Shown: one piece after another, positions 52,967 through 61,400 of the stretch
How the letters are laid out: each line of letters opens with the position of its first letter
Position numbering within the stretch: position 1 is the stretch's first letter
NCBI RefSeq assembly: GCF_002160255.1
Contig: NZ_NFKF01000007.1
Coordinates: forward strand, 62,001 to 126,000
From: Olsenella sp. An188
GTDB taxonomy: Bacteria; Actinomycetota; Coriobacteriia; Coriobacteriales; Atopobiaceae
Length of the DNA: 64,000 bases
Reading direction: 5' to 3'
Notes under the pieces: model-generated
The model's database searches: none
Seen by the model: the letters and a program-made list of their open reading frames with translations, nothing else
Told to the model about the DNA's origin: nothing
Made by a program: the position numbers and the translations under genes

Positions 52967-53099
52967 GGAAATCGCGTCAACTGGTGGCTCCGTGTCGCTC
53001 ATGGCGGTTCGTCGTCGAACGTCTGCAATGTCAACGGCAATGGCAATGCCAGCAACAACTCCGCCTCGAATGACTGGATTCGCCCCCGCCCCTGATTCC
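52967..53099 (+). ncRNA. DGR template repeat (TR) within the template RNA
   Basis: The template contains 26 adenines, 14 of which differ in VR, while all 107 G, C and T positions are identical. Translated in the VR frame it would read R-V-N-W-W-L ... N-D-W-I-R-P-R-P and then a TGA stop. The ORF that spans it (52947-53318) is not a protein gene. Confidence 0.96.
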
Positions 53100-53314
53100 C
53101 GAGCCTGGCCAGACCGAGTAGGCCGCGAGGCCGAAAGCAGAGCCGTTTTGAGGAAGGAAGGCGTGACCATCGGCCGCAAGGCCGTAAATATGCACCCCGC
53201 GCAGGCGGGCGGACGCTTCTTGCATGGCCGGCCGGCTTCGGCGTTCACCCCGGTTTCATGCCCGTCCTGCAAGCGGCTGCCAGAACGCCACTGCGAGCCG
53301 TGCGGGGTGCCCTC
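53100..53314 (+). ncRNA. DGR RNA spacer between TR and RT
   Basis: The 215-nt spacer holds three small tetraloop hairpins: GGCC-GCGA-GGCC (53121-53132), CGGCC-GCAA-GGCCG (53171-53184) and CCCGC-GCAG-GCGGG (53196-53209). The first two have GNRA loops. In characterised DGRs this region of the TR RNA folds to prime cDNA synthesis and bind RT-Avd. Confidence 0.6.
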
Positions 53315-54490
53315 ATGAACTCGAACGACCGCAGGGCGGCCAGAAGAAGGCGCCGCGAGGAGAAGCGCGCCGAGAAGCGCCGCAAACGCATAGAGGGATG
53401 CACGCTCGAAAGGGTGGCCGACCTCAACTCGCTGTACGACGCCGCCGCCAAGGCCAAGAGGGGCGTGGCGTGGAAGGCCTCCGTTCAGAGGTACCAGATG
53501 AGGGTGCTGCGGAACATCTCGAAAGCCCACGACGACCTGCTGGCGGGGAACGACATCAGAAGGGGCTTCACCGAGTTCGACATAATGGAGCGCGGAAAGC
53601 TCAGGCACATATCGAGCGTCCACTTCTCGGAGAGGGTCATCCACAAGTCACTGTCGAGGAACGCCCTCGTCCCCGCGATCGTGCCGGCGTTCACGTCCGG
53701 CAACAGCGCGAACATATCGGGTCGCGGCACGGACTACGCCATACGGCGGCTGAAGAAACAGCTCGCCCGGCACTGGCGCAAGCACGGGAGCGAGGGCTAC
53801 ATCCTGCTCGTGGACTTCCGGGACTACTTCGCGAGCATCGACCACGATGCAGCCAAGGGAATCGTGCGGCGCGCCCTCGACGACGAGAGGGTAATCGCCC
53901 TGACGGAATCGCTCATAGACGCGCACGGGGACGTCGGCCTGGGCCTGGGAAGCGAGCCGAACCAGACGCTCGCGGTCGCCCTCCCCAGCCGCATAGACCA
54001 CTGGGCAGAGGAGATGCCCGGGCTTGAGGCGACGGGCCGCTACATGGACGACTCCTACTACATCGACATGGACAAGCAGAAGCTGCGGGTAGTCCTGGCC
54101 TGCATTGAGATACTGTGCGAGGACCTGGGAATCAAGATCAACCACAGGAAGACCCGGATAGTGAAGTTGTCGCGCGGGTTCCGGTTCCTCAAGAAGCGTT
54201 TCTTCTACACGCCGACGGGAAGGGTGGTCGTTCGCCCCTGCCGGGACTCGGTGACGAGGGAACGCCGCAAGCTCAAGGCGATGAGGAGGATGCTCGACAG
54301 GGGCGAGATAACCAGGGAGCAGGTGGAGATCTCGTACCAGAGCTGGCGGGGCGGCATACTCAGGCTCGACGCGCATCGGACCGTGCTCAGCATGGACGCG
54401 CTGTATCGCGAGCTCTTCGGGACCGAAAACGCTTCGGGGGGGGGGTTCTCCCTGATGAGGCGTGACACGCCGCTCCAGATGGCGGCCTAG
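53315..54490 (+). CDS. DGR reverse transcriptase
   Basis: 391 residues from ATG 53315 (a longer frame to 53258 exists). The catalytic motifs are VD167FRDYF (motif A), LGLG-SEPNQ (212-217, motif 4; DGR enzymes usually have SQ here) and YMDD (243-246). The N-terminus is very basic (RRARRRRREEKRAEKRRKR). RT copies TR RNA with errors opposite adenines. The enzyme is paired with Avd, TR and VR, so the assignment does not depend on motif details alone. Confidence 0.93.
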   Translation: MNSNDRRAARRRRREEKRAEKRRKRIEGCTLERVADLNSLYDAAAKAKRGVAWKASVQRYQMRVLRNISKAHDDLLAGNDIRRGFTEFDIMERGKLRHISSVHFSERVIHKSLSRNALVPAIVPAFTSGNSANISGRGTDYAIRRLKKQLARHWRKHGSEGYILLVDFRDYFASIDHDAAKGIVRRALDDERVIALTESLIDAHGDVGLGLGSEPNQTLAVALPSRIDHWAEEMPGLEATGRYMDDSYYIDMDKQKLRVVLACIEILCEDLGIKINHRKTRIVKLSRGFRFLKKRFFYTPTGRVVVRPCRDSVTRERRKLKAMRRMLDRGEITREQVEISYQSWRGGILRLDAHRTVLSMDALYRELFGTENASGGGFSLMRRDTPLQMAA

Positions 54491-54554
54491 GGACCGCCAT
54501 GCGACACCTTGGGGATGCTTTGCAAAGCAGAGCAGTCCAGCGAAGGGAGGACGC

Positions 54555-54980
54555 ATGGCGTTCACAGAGGAAGAGGAAGAGACGCTGCGCGGAATCATCA
54601 AGATCGCCCGCTCGCGGGTCGCCTCGTTCTCCGACGAGCTCGCAACGATGGCGCCCGGCCTGTGCGACAAGTGGTACCCCGACACGCCCTACGTCGAGGG
54701 GCAGCGCCTCTACTTCAACGGCGAGGTCTACGTCGTCAACCAAGACCACACGTCACAGAGGCAGTGGGAGCCGAGGGCCACGGGAACCGAGAACCTCTAC
54801 ACGAACATCTCCCTCGCGGGAGACGGCATCCCCGTATGGCAGGCCCCGACCGGCGCCCACGACGCCTACAACACGGGGGACGAGGTGCACTACCCGGACG
54901 CAGACGGACCCGTGTACGTCTCCAAGCGCGACGGAAACACGTCGGAGCCCACCAAGGACGAGTGGTGGGAGCCCGCATAG
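54555..54980 (+). CDS. Tail-associated carbohydrate-binding-like protein
   Basis: 141 residues. Two similar modules are seen: YVEGQRLYFNGEVYVVNQDH followed by SQRQWEP, and NTGDEVHYPDADGPVYVSKRDG followed by DEWWEP. They resemble CBM5/12-type carbohydrate-binding modules with aromatic residues at the binding face. It follows the RT and probably decorates the tail tip next to the variable protein. Confidence 0.7.
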   Translation: MAFTEEEEETLRGIIKIARSRVASFSDELATMAPGLCDKWYPDTPYVEGQRLYFNGEVYVVNQDHTSQRQWEPRATGTENLYTNISLAGDGIPVWQAPTGAHDAYNTGDEVHYPDADGPVYVSKRDGNTSEPTKDEWWEPA

Positions 54981-54993
54981 CGCCCGCTCACCA

Positions 54994-55020
54994 AGAGCGC
55001 CCCTTCGGGGGCGCTCTTTT
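54994..55020 (+). terminator. Rho-independent terminator before the lysis module
   Basis: AGAGCGCCCC-TTCG-GGGGCGCTCT is a perfect 10-bp stem with UUCG-type loop followed by TTTT. Confidence 0.9.
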
Positions 55021-55075
55021 CATGCGACACCTCCGCGATGATGCCCCCGAAGGACACGACAGGGGGAGGTGACCC

Positions 55076-55450
55076 ATGGACCCGTTTCTATCGCAGGTGG
55101 CCGTCACAGCCGTCACGTCTGCGGTGAGCATCGCCGTCGGCTGGGCGATGGGCGGCATCAAGGGCGCAGCGAAGGAGCGCGCCCAGGCGAAGGCTGAGTC
55201 CGACAGGTCGCGCGAGGAGGCCCGCAAGGAGGCCGCTCAGGACCGCGAAACCACGCATCAGATTCTCAAGACGCTGCTCTACTGCCGCCTCGCCGACATG
55301 CACCGCCGCTACGTGGTGGACGGCGTTCCCTGCACGCCCGCCGACAAGCAGGAGGCCGAGGAGGTCTTCCGCGAGTACCACGACGTGCTGGGCGGCAACG
55401 GCTCCGGCACCGCCCTCTACAAGGAGATCATGGCCGCGCACGTGGCCTAG
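55076..55450 (+). CDS. Phage membrane-anchored lysis-region protein
   Basis: 124 residues with one N-terminal hydrophobic helix (about 8-28), then a charged coiled coil (about 33-65). It lies just before the holin gene and may be a holin accessory protein. Confidence 0.65.
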   Translation: MDPFLSQVAVTAVTSAVSIAVGWAMGGIKGAAKERAQAKAESDRSREEARKEAAQDRETTHQILKTLLYCRLADMHRRYVVDGVPCTPADKQEAEEVFREYHDVLGGNGSGTALYKEIMAAHVA

Positions 55451-55466
55451 AGGAAAGGAGGCCGAA

Positions 55467-55736
55467 ATGGCCGAGTACACCACCGAAAACATCGACATCC
55501 CCGAGGACGCGGAGGTGCAGGACTACCCTAAGTACGTCCTTCCCGAGAAGCTGTACCTCGCCCTCAAGTGGGCGGCGCTCCTCCTCCTGCCGCTCGTCGC
55601 CGTCTTCTACCAGGCGCTGGCGGGAATCTGGGGGCTGCCGATGCCCGACGAGATCAGCCAGACCTGCAGCATCTTCGGGCTCTTCATCGGCGCGCTCATC
55701 GGCGTGTCCGAGTTCAAGGCCCTCAAGAGCAAGTAG
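55467..55736 (+). CDS. Holin
   Basis: 89 residues with two membrane helices (about 30-52 and 62-82) and an acidic N-terminus. It matches small phage holins in size and place. It forms membrane lesions that release the lysins encoded next. Confidence 0.8.
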   Translation: MAEYTTENIDIPEDAEVQDYPKYVLPEKLYLALKWAALLLLPLVAVFYQALAGIWGLPMPDEISQTCSIFGLFIGALIGVSEFKALKSK

Positions 55737-55743
55737 GCGCGCC

Positions 55744-56439
55744 ATGGCGAGGCTCAAGCTGGCGGCCGCGCTCCTGACCGGCGCGCTCGCCGCGACCTGC
55801 TGGTGGGGATGGCTCATGCTCGACCACGCCGGGCAGGACGCGCAGGCGCTCGCCGAGGCGCGCGAGCGCGGAAGGCAGGAGGCACAGGAGCAGATCGTGC
55901 TCGACCGGCCGGTGCCGGGGGGCAACTGGATGCCCCTGTGGCTGCAGACCGACCCGCAGTGGGCGGACATCCCCTACTCGGACGGCACCATCGAGACGTA
56001 CGGCTGCGGGCTGACCTGCGCAGCCATGGCCATCAAGTACCTGACCGTGCAGGACGTGACGCCGCTCGCGCTGTCCGGCGCGGTCGGCGAGGAGTGCCTG
56101 ACCGACCGCGTGAACGACATGGCCAAGTTCTGCGAGTGGATCGTGGCCAACTACCCCGAGTACGGAATCGAGTACTCCGGCAAGGTCTGGCGCATCGAGG
56201 AGGCCCTGTCCATGGTCGATGACGGCTGGGTGGTCATGGCCGGCATGGAGGGGCCGCTGGGGGACCGCTCCTACGGCGGCCACATCATCCTCATCTGGGA
56301 CGTGGACGATGAAGGCAACTACTGGGTTAGGGACCCCGACGACGCCGCGAACTCCGAGCGCCCGTGGACGCGCGAGGAGCTTGAGGCGGTGGCGTGGGGG
56401 ACCTTCAACGGACTGAGAGGAGGCCATTATGGCAGATGA
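55744..56439 (+). CDS. C39-like cysteine peptidase (endolysin type)
   Basis: 231 residues. There is an N-terminal membrane anchor (about 5-26), then a papain-like C39 domain with catalytic Cys in YGCGLTCAAM and His in GGHIILIWDVDD. The family cleaves peptide bonds, in phages usually cell-wall stem peptides. It overlaps a 33-residue ORF downstream. Confidence 0.82.
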   Translation: MARLKLAAALLTGALAATCWWGWLMLDHAGQDAQALAEARERGRQEAQEQIVLDRPVPGGNWMPLWLQTDPQWADIPYSDGTIETYGCGLTCAAMAIKYLTVQDVTPLALSGAVGEECLTDRVNDMAKFCEWIVANYPEYGIEYSGKVWRIEEALSMVDDGWVVMAGMEGPLGDRSYGGHIILIWDVDDEGNYWVRDPDDAANSERPWTREELEAVAWGTFNGLRGGHYGR

Positions 56440-56530
56440 GAACGATAAGCTGACGGACGTGGACGGCAACGAGCTGTCCGATGAGTGCATCGAAGAACTC
56501 TCCAACGGGAAGGGTGAGGATGATGAGTAA
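56429..56530 (+). CDS. 33-residue acidic peptide between the lysins
   Basis: From ATG 56429, with GAGAGGAGG directly upstream, it encodes a 33-residue acidic peptide containing NELSDECIEELSNGKG. The ELSDE-x-IEEL-S-x-G pattern resembles double-glycine leader peptides of bacteriocins, the classic substrates of C39 peptidases; here N replaces the first G. It may also be just a small lysis-region peptide. Confidence 0.6.
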   Translation: MADENDKLTDVDGNELSDECIEELSNGKGEDDE

Positions 56531-57491
56531 CAGCCCCCTCGTAAACTACACGCGCATCAGCCCCAACCGCAACAGCCCGCGAAACCAGCCAATCAGCAAG
56601 ATCACCGTCCACCACATGGCGGGGAATCTATCCGTCGAGACCTGTGGCAACGTCTTCGCACCCAGCTCCCGGCAGGCATCCTCGAACTACGGCATCGGCT
56701 CCGACGGGCGCGTGGGCATGTACGTCGAGGAGAAGGACCGCTCGTGGGCAAGCTCCTCTGCGTGGAACGACCACCGCGCCGTGACCATCGAGGTTGCGAA
56801 CGACCAGATCGGCGGCAACTGGCACGTGTCGGACGCCGCGTGGAACAAGCTCGTGGAACTTTGCGTGGACATCTGCCGGCGCAACGGCATGAAGTCGCTC
56901 GTATGGACGGGAGGCACGGACGGCTCGCTCACGTGCCACTACATGTACGCGTCCACGAACTGTCCCGGCCCCTACCTCAAGGGCCGCATGGCCGAGCTCG
57001 CCCGCACCGTCACCGCCCGCCTCGGCGGGGCGTCGGGCCCCTCGACCTCCGGCGGCTCCTCCGCGCCGTCCGGAAGCGTCGCCGACCTCGCGAACCGCGT
57101 CATCGCGGGAGAGTTCGGCAACGGCGACGCCCGCAAGGCCGCACTCGGCGACCGGTACGCCGAGGTGCAGGCGGAGGTGAACCGCATCCTCAACGGCGGC
57201 GGCTCTACCTCCTCGCCCTCTGTCGACATCGACCAGATGGCGCGCGACGTCATCGCCGGGAAGTATGGCAACGGCGACGCCCGTAAGAAGGCCCTCGGCT
57301 CCAATTACGCGGCCGTGCAGGCGCGCGTGAACGAGCTGCTGGGTGCGTCGGGCGGCTCCTCCGGCGGTGCCGACATCGACGCGCTCGCCCGCGCCGTCAT
57401 CCGTGGGGATTACGGCAACGGCGAGGAGCGCAAGCGCCGCCTCGGAAGCCTCTACGACGCCGTGCAGGCACGCGTGAACCAGCTGTTGTAG
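56520..57491 (+). CDS. N-acetylmuramoyl-L-alanine amidase with three Cpl-7-type repeats
   Basis: 323 residues. The amidase_2 domain spans about 15-165 (ITVHHMAG, zinc His). Three CW_7-like repeats of about 39 residues follow, each with a YGNGxxRKxxLG-type core (GEFGNGDARKAALG, GKYGNGDARKKALG and GDYGNGEERKRRLG). It cuts the muramoyl-Ala bond and binds the wall through the repeats. ATG 56523 is a possible alternative start. Confidence 0.92.
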   Translation: MMSNSPLVNYTRISPNRNSPRNQPISKITVHHMAGNLSVETCGNVFAPSSRQASSNYGIGSDGRVGMYVEEKDRSWASSSAWNDHRAVTIEVANDQIGGNWHVSDAAWNKLVELCVDICRRNGMKSLVWTGGTDGSLTCHYMYASTNCPGPYLKGRMAELARTVTARLGGASGPSTSGGSSAPSGSVADLANRVIAGEFGNGDARKAALGDRYAEVQAEVNRILNGGGSTSSPSVDIDQMARDVIAGKYGNGDARKKALGSNYAAVQARVNELLGASGGSSGGADIDALARAVIRGDYGNGEERKRRLGSLYDAVQARVNQLL

Positions 57492-57503
57492 AATGTCCTA
57501 CAG

Positions 57504-57519
57504 CGTCACACCTGTGACG
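57504..57519. repeat. Palindrome just after the last phage gene
   Basis: CGTCACA-CC-TGTGACG is a perfect 7-bp inverted repeat. A GC-rich stem (GCAGGG/CCCTGC, 57521-57538) follows. The 141-bp gap 57492-57632 has no gene and should hold the right prophage end. Confidence 0.5.
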
Positions 57520-57557
57520 AGCAGGGCGAAGCCCCTGCGCAGACCGTAGGCGTAGGT

Positions 57558-57571
57558 GTTCGCGCTAACTC
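57558..57571. other. Candidate right attachment junction (low confidence)
   Basis: GTTCGCGCTAACTC matches the left candidate at 21109-21122 at 12 of 14 positions. No longer exact duplication is visible. Confidence 0.25.
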
Positions 57572-57632
57572 GCACGTAGCCCGCCATTCTGCGCCCCGAG
57601 TGACGAGGCCGCCTCGTCGGATTGGAGGAGCC

Positions 57633-58193
57633 ATGCCCGGTTGGGTCGTTCCCGTCATCGCCGTCGCGGTGGTCGTGGTGCTGGTGGTCGTGTGGGTCAG
57701 CATCTACAACGGCATCGTCACCGCGGACAACAAGTGTGACAACGCGTGGCAGACCATCGACGCACAGCTCCAGCGCAGAAGCGACCTCATTCCCAACCTC
57801 GTGGAGACCGTCCGCGGGTATGCCTCGCACGAGTCCGCCACCCTTGCGGCGGTGACCGAGGCGCGCGCCGCCGTTGACAGCGCGCCCACGCCCGAGGCCA
57901 AGATGGAGGCCTCCAACGCCCTGACCGACACCCTGCGGAGCCTCTTCGCCGTGGCCGAGAACTACCCCGACCTCAAGGCCAACGCCAACTTCGCGCAGCT
58001 CCAGAGCGAGCTTGCGGACACCGAGAACCGCATCAGCTACGCGCGCATGAGCTTCAACGACATGGTCCTCGAGTACAACAACGCGATCGAGACCTTCCCC
58101 GGCAGCCTGGTCGCCGGGCGCAAGTTCAAGCCCCGCAACGGCTTCGAGGCCGCCTCGCCGGACGCGCGCGAGGCACCGCAGGTGCGCTTCTAG
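57633..58193 (+). CDS. lemA: LemA family protein
   Basis: 186 residues. An N-terminal membrane helix (about 5-25) is followed by the helical LemA domain (YNGIVTADNKCDNAWQTIDAQLQRR, NPDL-type LIPNLVETV). The family is anchored outside the membrane and its function is not settled. GGAGGAG precedes the start. It is the first host gene right of the prophage. Confidence 0.93.
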   Translation: MPGWVVPVIAVAVVVVLVVVWVSIYNGIVTADNKCDNAWQTIDAQLQRRSDLIPNLVETVRGYASHESATLAAVTEARAAVDSAPTPEAKMEASNALTDTLRSLFAVAENYPDLKANANFAQLQSELADTENRISYARMSFNDMVLEYNNAIETFPGSLVAGRKFKPRNGFEAASPDAREAPQVRF

Positions 58194-58246
58194 GGGATTC
58201 GCGGCTTGATTTGGCGCTTGCGGGGCCCTGTGTAGGGCCCTCCGGC

Positions 58247-58372
58247 CGGTTGTCAGTGGTTTTTGACGGGTGCCGCAAGTGTCACCGCGCAGGTAGCATT
58301 TCGCTACCTGCGCTTTTTTGGCGCCGTACCGCGACGATACTCACGGGTGGCGACAAAAACCACCGACAACCG
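58247..58372. repeat. Dispersed palindromic intergenic element, copy B
   Basis: The left arm starts CGGTTGTCAGTGGTTTTTG. The right arm on the minus strand starts CGGTTGTCGGTGGTTTTTG (18 of 19 shared). The whole 126-bp unit is collinear with 2029-2153. It lies between convergent lemA and GH3 genes and includes the terminator below. Confidence 0.7.
58287..58319 (+). terminator. Terminator of lemA
   Basis: GCGCAGGTAGC and GCTACCTGCGC form an 11-bp stem with loop ATTTC, followed by TTTTTT. Confidence 0.92.
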
Positions 58373-58416
58373 ACCAGGACGCGGGCAGAAGCACCCAAAA
58401 CGGCGCCGGGCGCCCG

Positions 58417-61400
58417 CTAGCGGCTCTCGCGGCGGCGCCGGAGCGCGCGATGCGCCCAGGCGACCACGCTCGTCGCCGCCACGGCGTCGGCCAGCGCGAG
58501 CGCGGTGCCCACGTAGTTGGGGCCGGCCGTCTTGACCGGGCGCTCGATCGGCGCCGTCCCCGCCTCGGCCGCCGCCGCGTTGTAGTCCAGGTTGGCGGCG
58601 CGGGCCTCGAGCCACACGTAGAGCACGTTCTTCGTTGCCCGCCGCAGGTTGGTGAGGTAGCTCGTCGCCGCGGCCGCGCGGTCGGTGCCGCGCGCCGAGG
58701 AGAGCTCCTCCTGCGCGAAGCCGTACGAGAAGGACCCGTTGCGGAAGACCCCGTCCATGTAGAGGTCACCGCCCGCGCGCAGCGCCTGGTCGGCGCTCAT
58801 GTAGTCCTGGTGGTCGGCGTAGTCCGTGATGACAGCGCCCTCGAAGCCCCACTCCTCGCGCAGCACGCTCGTGAGCAGCGACCGGCTGCCGCCCGCCCAG
58901 ACGGCCCCCACGCGGTTGTAGGAGCTCATGAGGCCCGTGGCGCCTCCCTCGACCGCAATCTGGAACGGCCGCAGGTAGAGCTCGCGCAGGGACTGCTCGG
59001 TGAGCCAGGTGTAGAGCGAGTCGCGGTAGGAGTCCTGGTTGTTGACGGCAAAGTGCTTAAGGAAGCAGTAGGTCCCCGCGTCGCGCGCTCCGCCCACCAC
59101 CTGCGCCGCCATCGTCCCGCAGACGAGCGGGTCCTCCGAGAAGTACTCGTAGTTGCGGCCGCCGAGCGGCGTGCGGTGGAGGTTGGCGCACGGGGCGTAG
59201 AGCCCGTCGACGCCGAGCGTCGCCGCCTCGAGGCCGAGCTGCCGGCCCACCTCGCGCGCGAGGCCCGGGTTCCAGGTCTGCGCGAGCACCGTCGGGGCGG
59301 GGTATCCCACGCCGTAGGAGAGCTGGTTGAACGAGCCGACCTGCGCGGGGCCGTCCACCTCCTTGGTGAGCGGCTTGCCGATGCCGCTGATCTGGCCGGT
59401 GGCCAGGTAGCCGTGGAGCACGAGGCGCTGCATGTCGCTCAGCGAGACGAAGTCGAGCACGATCTCCCAGCGCGCGTCGTCGTAGTCGCTGCCGAGCTCG
59501 TAGCCCAGGTCGGTGAGCTCCCCGTCCTCTCCGAGCTGCCAGTAGGAGCCTGCCGAGGTGACGAGCGGCTGGACGAACGACGTGGCGAGGCTGTCCTCGT
59601 AGAGCGCGGCGTCGGCCGCGACCTGCTCGTCGTCGTAGAGGTTGAGCGCGGCCACGGCGTCGTCCATCACGCGGTCGGCGTCCGCCACGCGCGGGAAGGT
59701 CCCCTCGAAGTCTGCGCGCGTGAGGTAGGTGATGCCGGCCGCCGCGCCCGGGCCCCGCTCGACCGTCGAGGACGGTCCCGTCACCACGGCGCCCTCGGTC
59801 AGGGAGCCGTCCACGGGAACGCCGTCAACGGCGTCGTCGGCCGTGAAGCGGTTGCGCACCTCGGCGCCCGTCTCGAGGCTCTGCTCGCAGAGCTCGGTCT
59901 CCCCCACGTAGAGCGTCGTCCGCGCGCCCGGGCACTCGGCCGGGGTGTGGGCGTCGCGCCTGAGCTCGGCCACGTAGTCGCCGCGCTCGAGCTCGTAGCC
60001 GCAGAAGCCGTTTGCGTTGGCGTCGTAGCAGTCGTAGGAGGCCACGTCGTCGAGCAGGAAGGACAGGGTCACCTCCTGGCTCTCCCCCGGCTCGAGCAGG
60101 CGGGTCTTCTCGAAGTCCACGAGCACGCTCGAGGCCTTCTCTATGCCGCCCGGGCTGTACGGGGCCGAGCAGTAGAGCTGCACCACGTCACGCCCCGCCA
60201 CGTCGCCGGTGTTGGTCACGCGAACCGTCACCGAGTACGTGGTGGAGCGCCCCACGCGGAACCCCTCGCCCGGAGAGCGGCCCACCACCTCCCAGGAGAA
60301 GTCGGTGTAGCTCAGGCCAAAGCCAAAGGGGTACTGGACGACGCCCTCGTAGCCGGTTCCGTGCTCGTTGTCCACGCCGTCCCAGAACCCCTCGGCGTCG
60401 GCCGTCTCGTACCAGCGGTAGCCCACGTAGACGCCCTCGGCGTAGTCCACGAAGCGCACCGTGTCGTAGGTCTCCGGCACGCCCACGTTCACGTTGGCGG
60501 TCCCGTCCGCGGGGTAGAGCCCGGCCGCGCGCGACCCGATGTAGGAGCCCTCGCCCTTCTCGCCCGCGTTTGCCCAGCTTGCGGCCGTCCTGAAGTCGTA
60601 TGCGTAGGTGTCGGTCGTGCGGCCGGAGGGGTTGGTGTCCCCCCAGAGCACGCTCGCGACCGCCCGCGCGCCCACCTCGCCGGTGGGACCGGCGAGCAGC
60701 GCGGCGTCTATGCCGGGGATGGTCTCGAGCTGGCCGAGCTCCATCGTGTTGGTTGAGTTGACCACCACGACCACGTGCTCGTAGGTCGCCCCGACGTAGG
60801 CGAGAAGCGCCTCCTCCTCGCTCGAGAGCTCGAGGTAGCCGCGCGTGGCGTCGATCGTGAGGGCCCCGCCGCGGTCGCGCACCTTGTACTGGGCGTCGGG
60901 GCAGTCTATGGACTCGCCGCTCACGCGCCCGATGACCACGATCGCCGTGTCCGAGTAGGCCTCCGCGTTCTCAAGAAGCGCCTCGGAGTAGCACGTGGGG
61001 TCGTCGAGACGCGGCTCGTAGAGGCGGCAGTACTCGGTGTCGTGACTGTTGAGCGCGCCGGAGCCCTTCCAGGCGCGCTCGCCGTAGAAGCTGCGGTACA
61101 TGTCCGTGAGCTCGGCGTTGTACTCCACGCCCCGCTCGGAGAGCGCGTCGAGAAGCCCCGTCACGGAGCCCGTCACCTGGCCGGAGCCGGAGCCCGAGCC
61201 AACCCACTGCGTGGACGCCCACCCGAAGACGTTGACGCGGTCGGTGCCCGCGGGCAGGGGCAGCGCGTCGTCCTCGTTGCGCACGAGCACCACGCCCTCG
61301 CCCTCGACGCGCTCGGCGAGCGCGCGCCCGGCCGCCATCGTGGCCTCGCGCTCCTCCTCCGTCACCTCCACCACGTCCGTGGCCAGGAAGGACTTCACCG

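Larger units (their letters stand above)
21116..57571. mobile_element. Siphovirus-type prophage with DGR, beside tRNA-Ser
   Basis: The modules run integrase, repressor, early/replication, packaging, head, tail, DGR and lysis in normal order, and every expected structural function is present. Host genes tadA/tRNA-Ser and lemA bound it. The ends are approximate: the left is within about 60 bp of tRNA-Ser, the right between 57,492 and 57,632. No gene is visibly broken, so the prophage may be functional. Confidence 0.9.

Noticed and set aside
52947-53318. A 123-residue frame starting at the avd stop
   Set aside because: It spans TR and the spacer in a frame different from VR; the segment acts as template RNA.
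53315-54490. Retron or group II intron reverse transcriptase
   Set aside because: The presence of TR, VR and Avd with A-only differences identifies a DGR; no msr/msd or intron structure is seen.
58318-60756. An 812-residue plus-strand frame
   Set aside because: Shadow of the GH3 gene, which has full domain evidence on the other strand.
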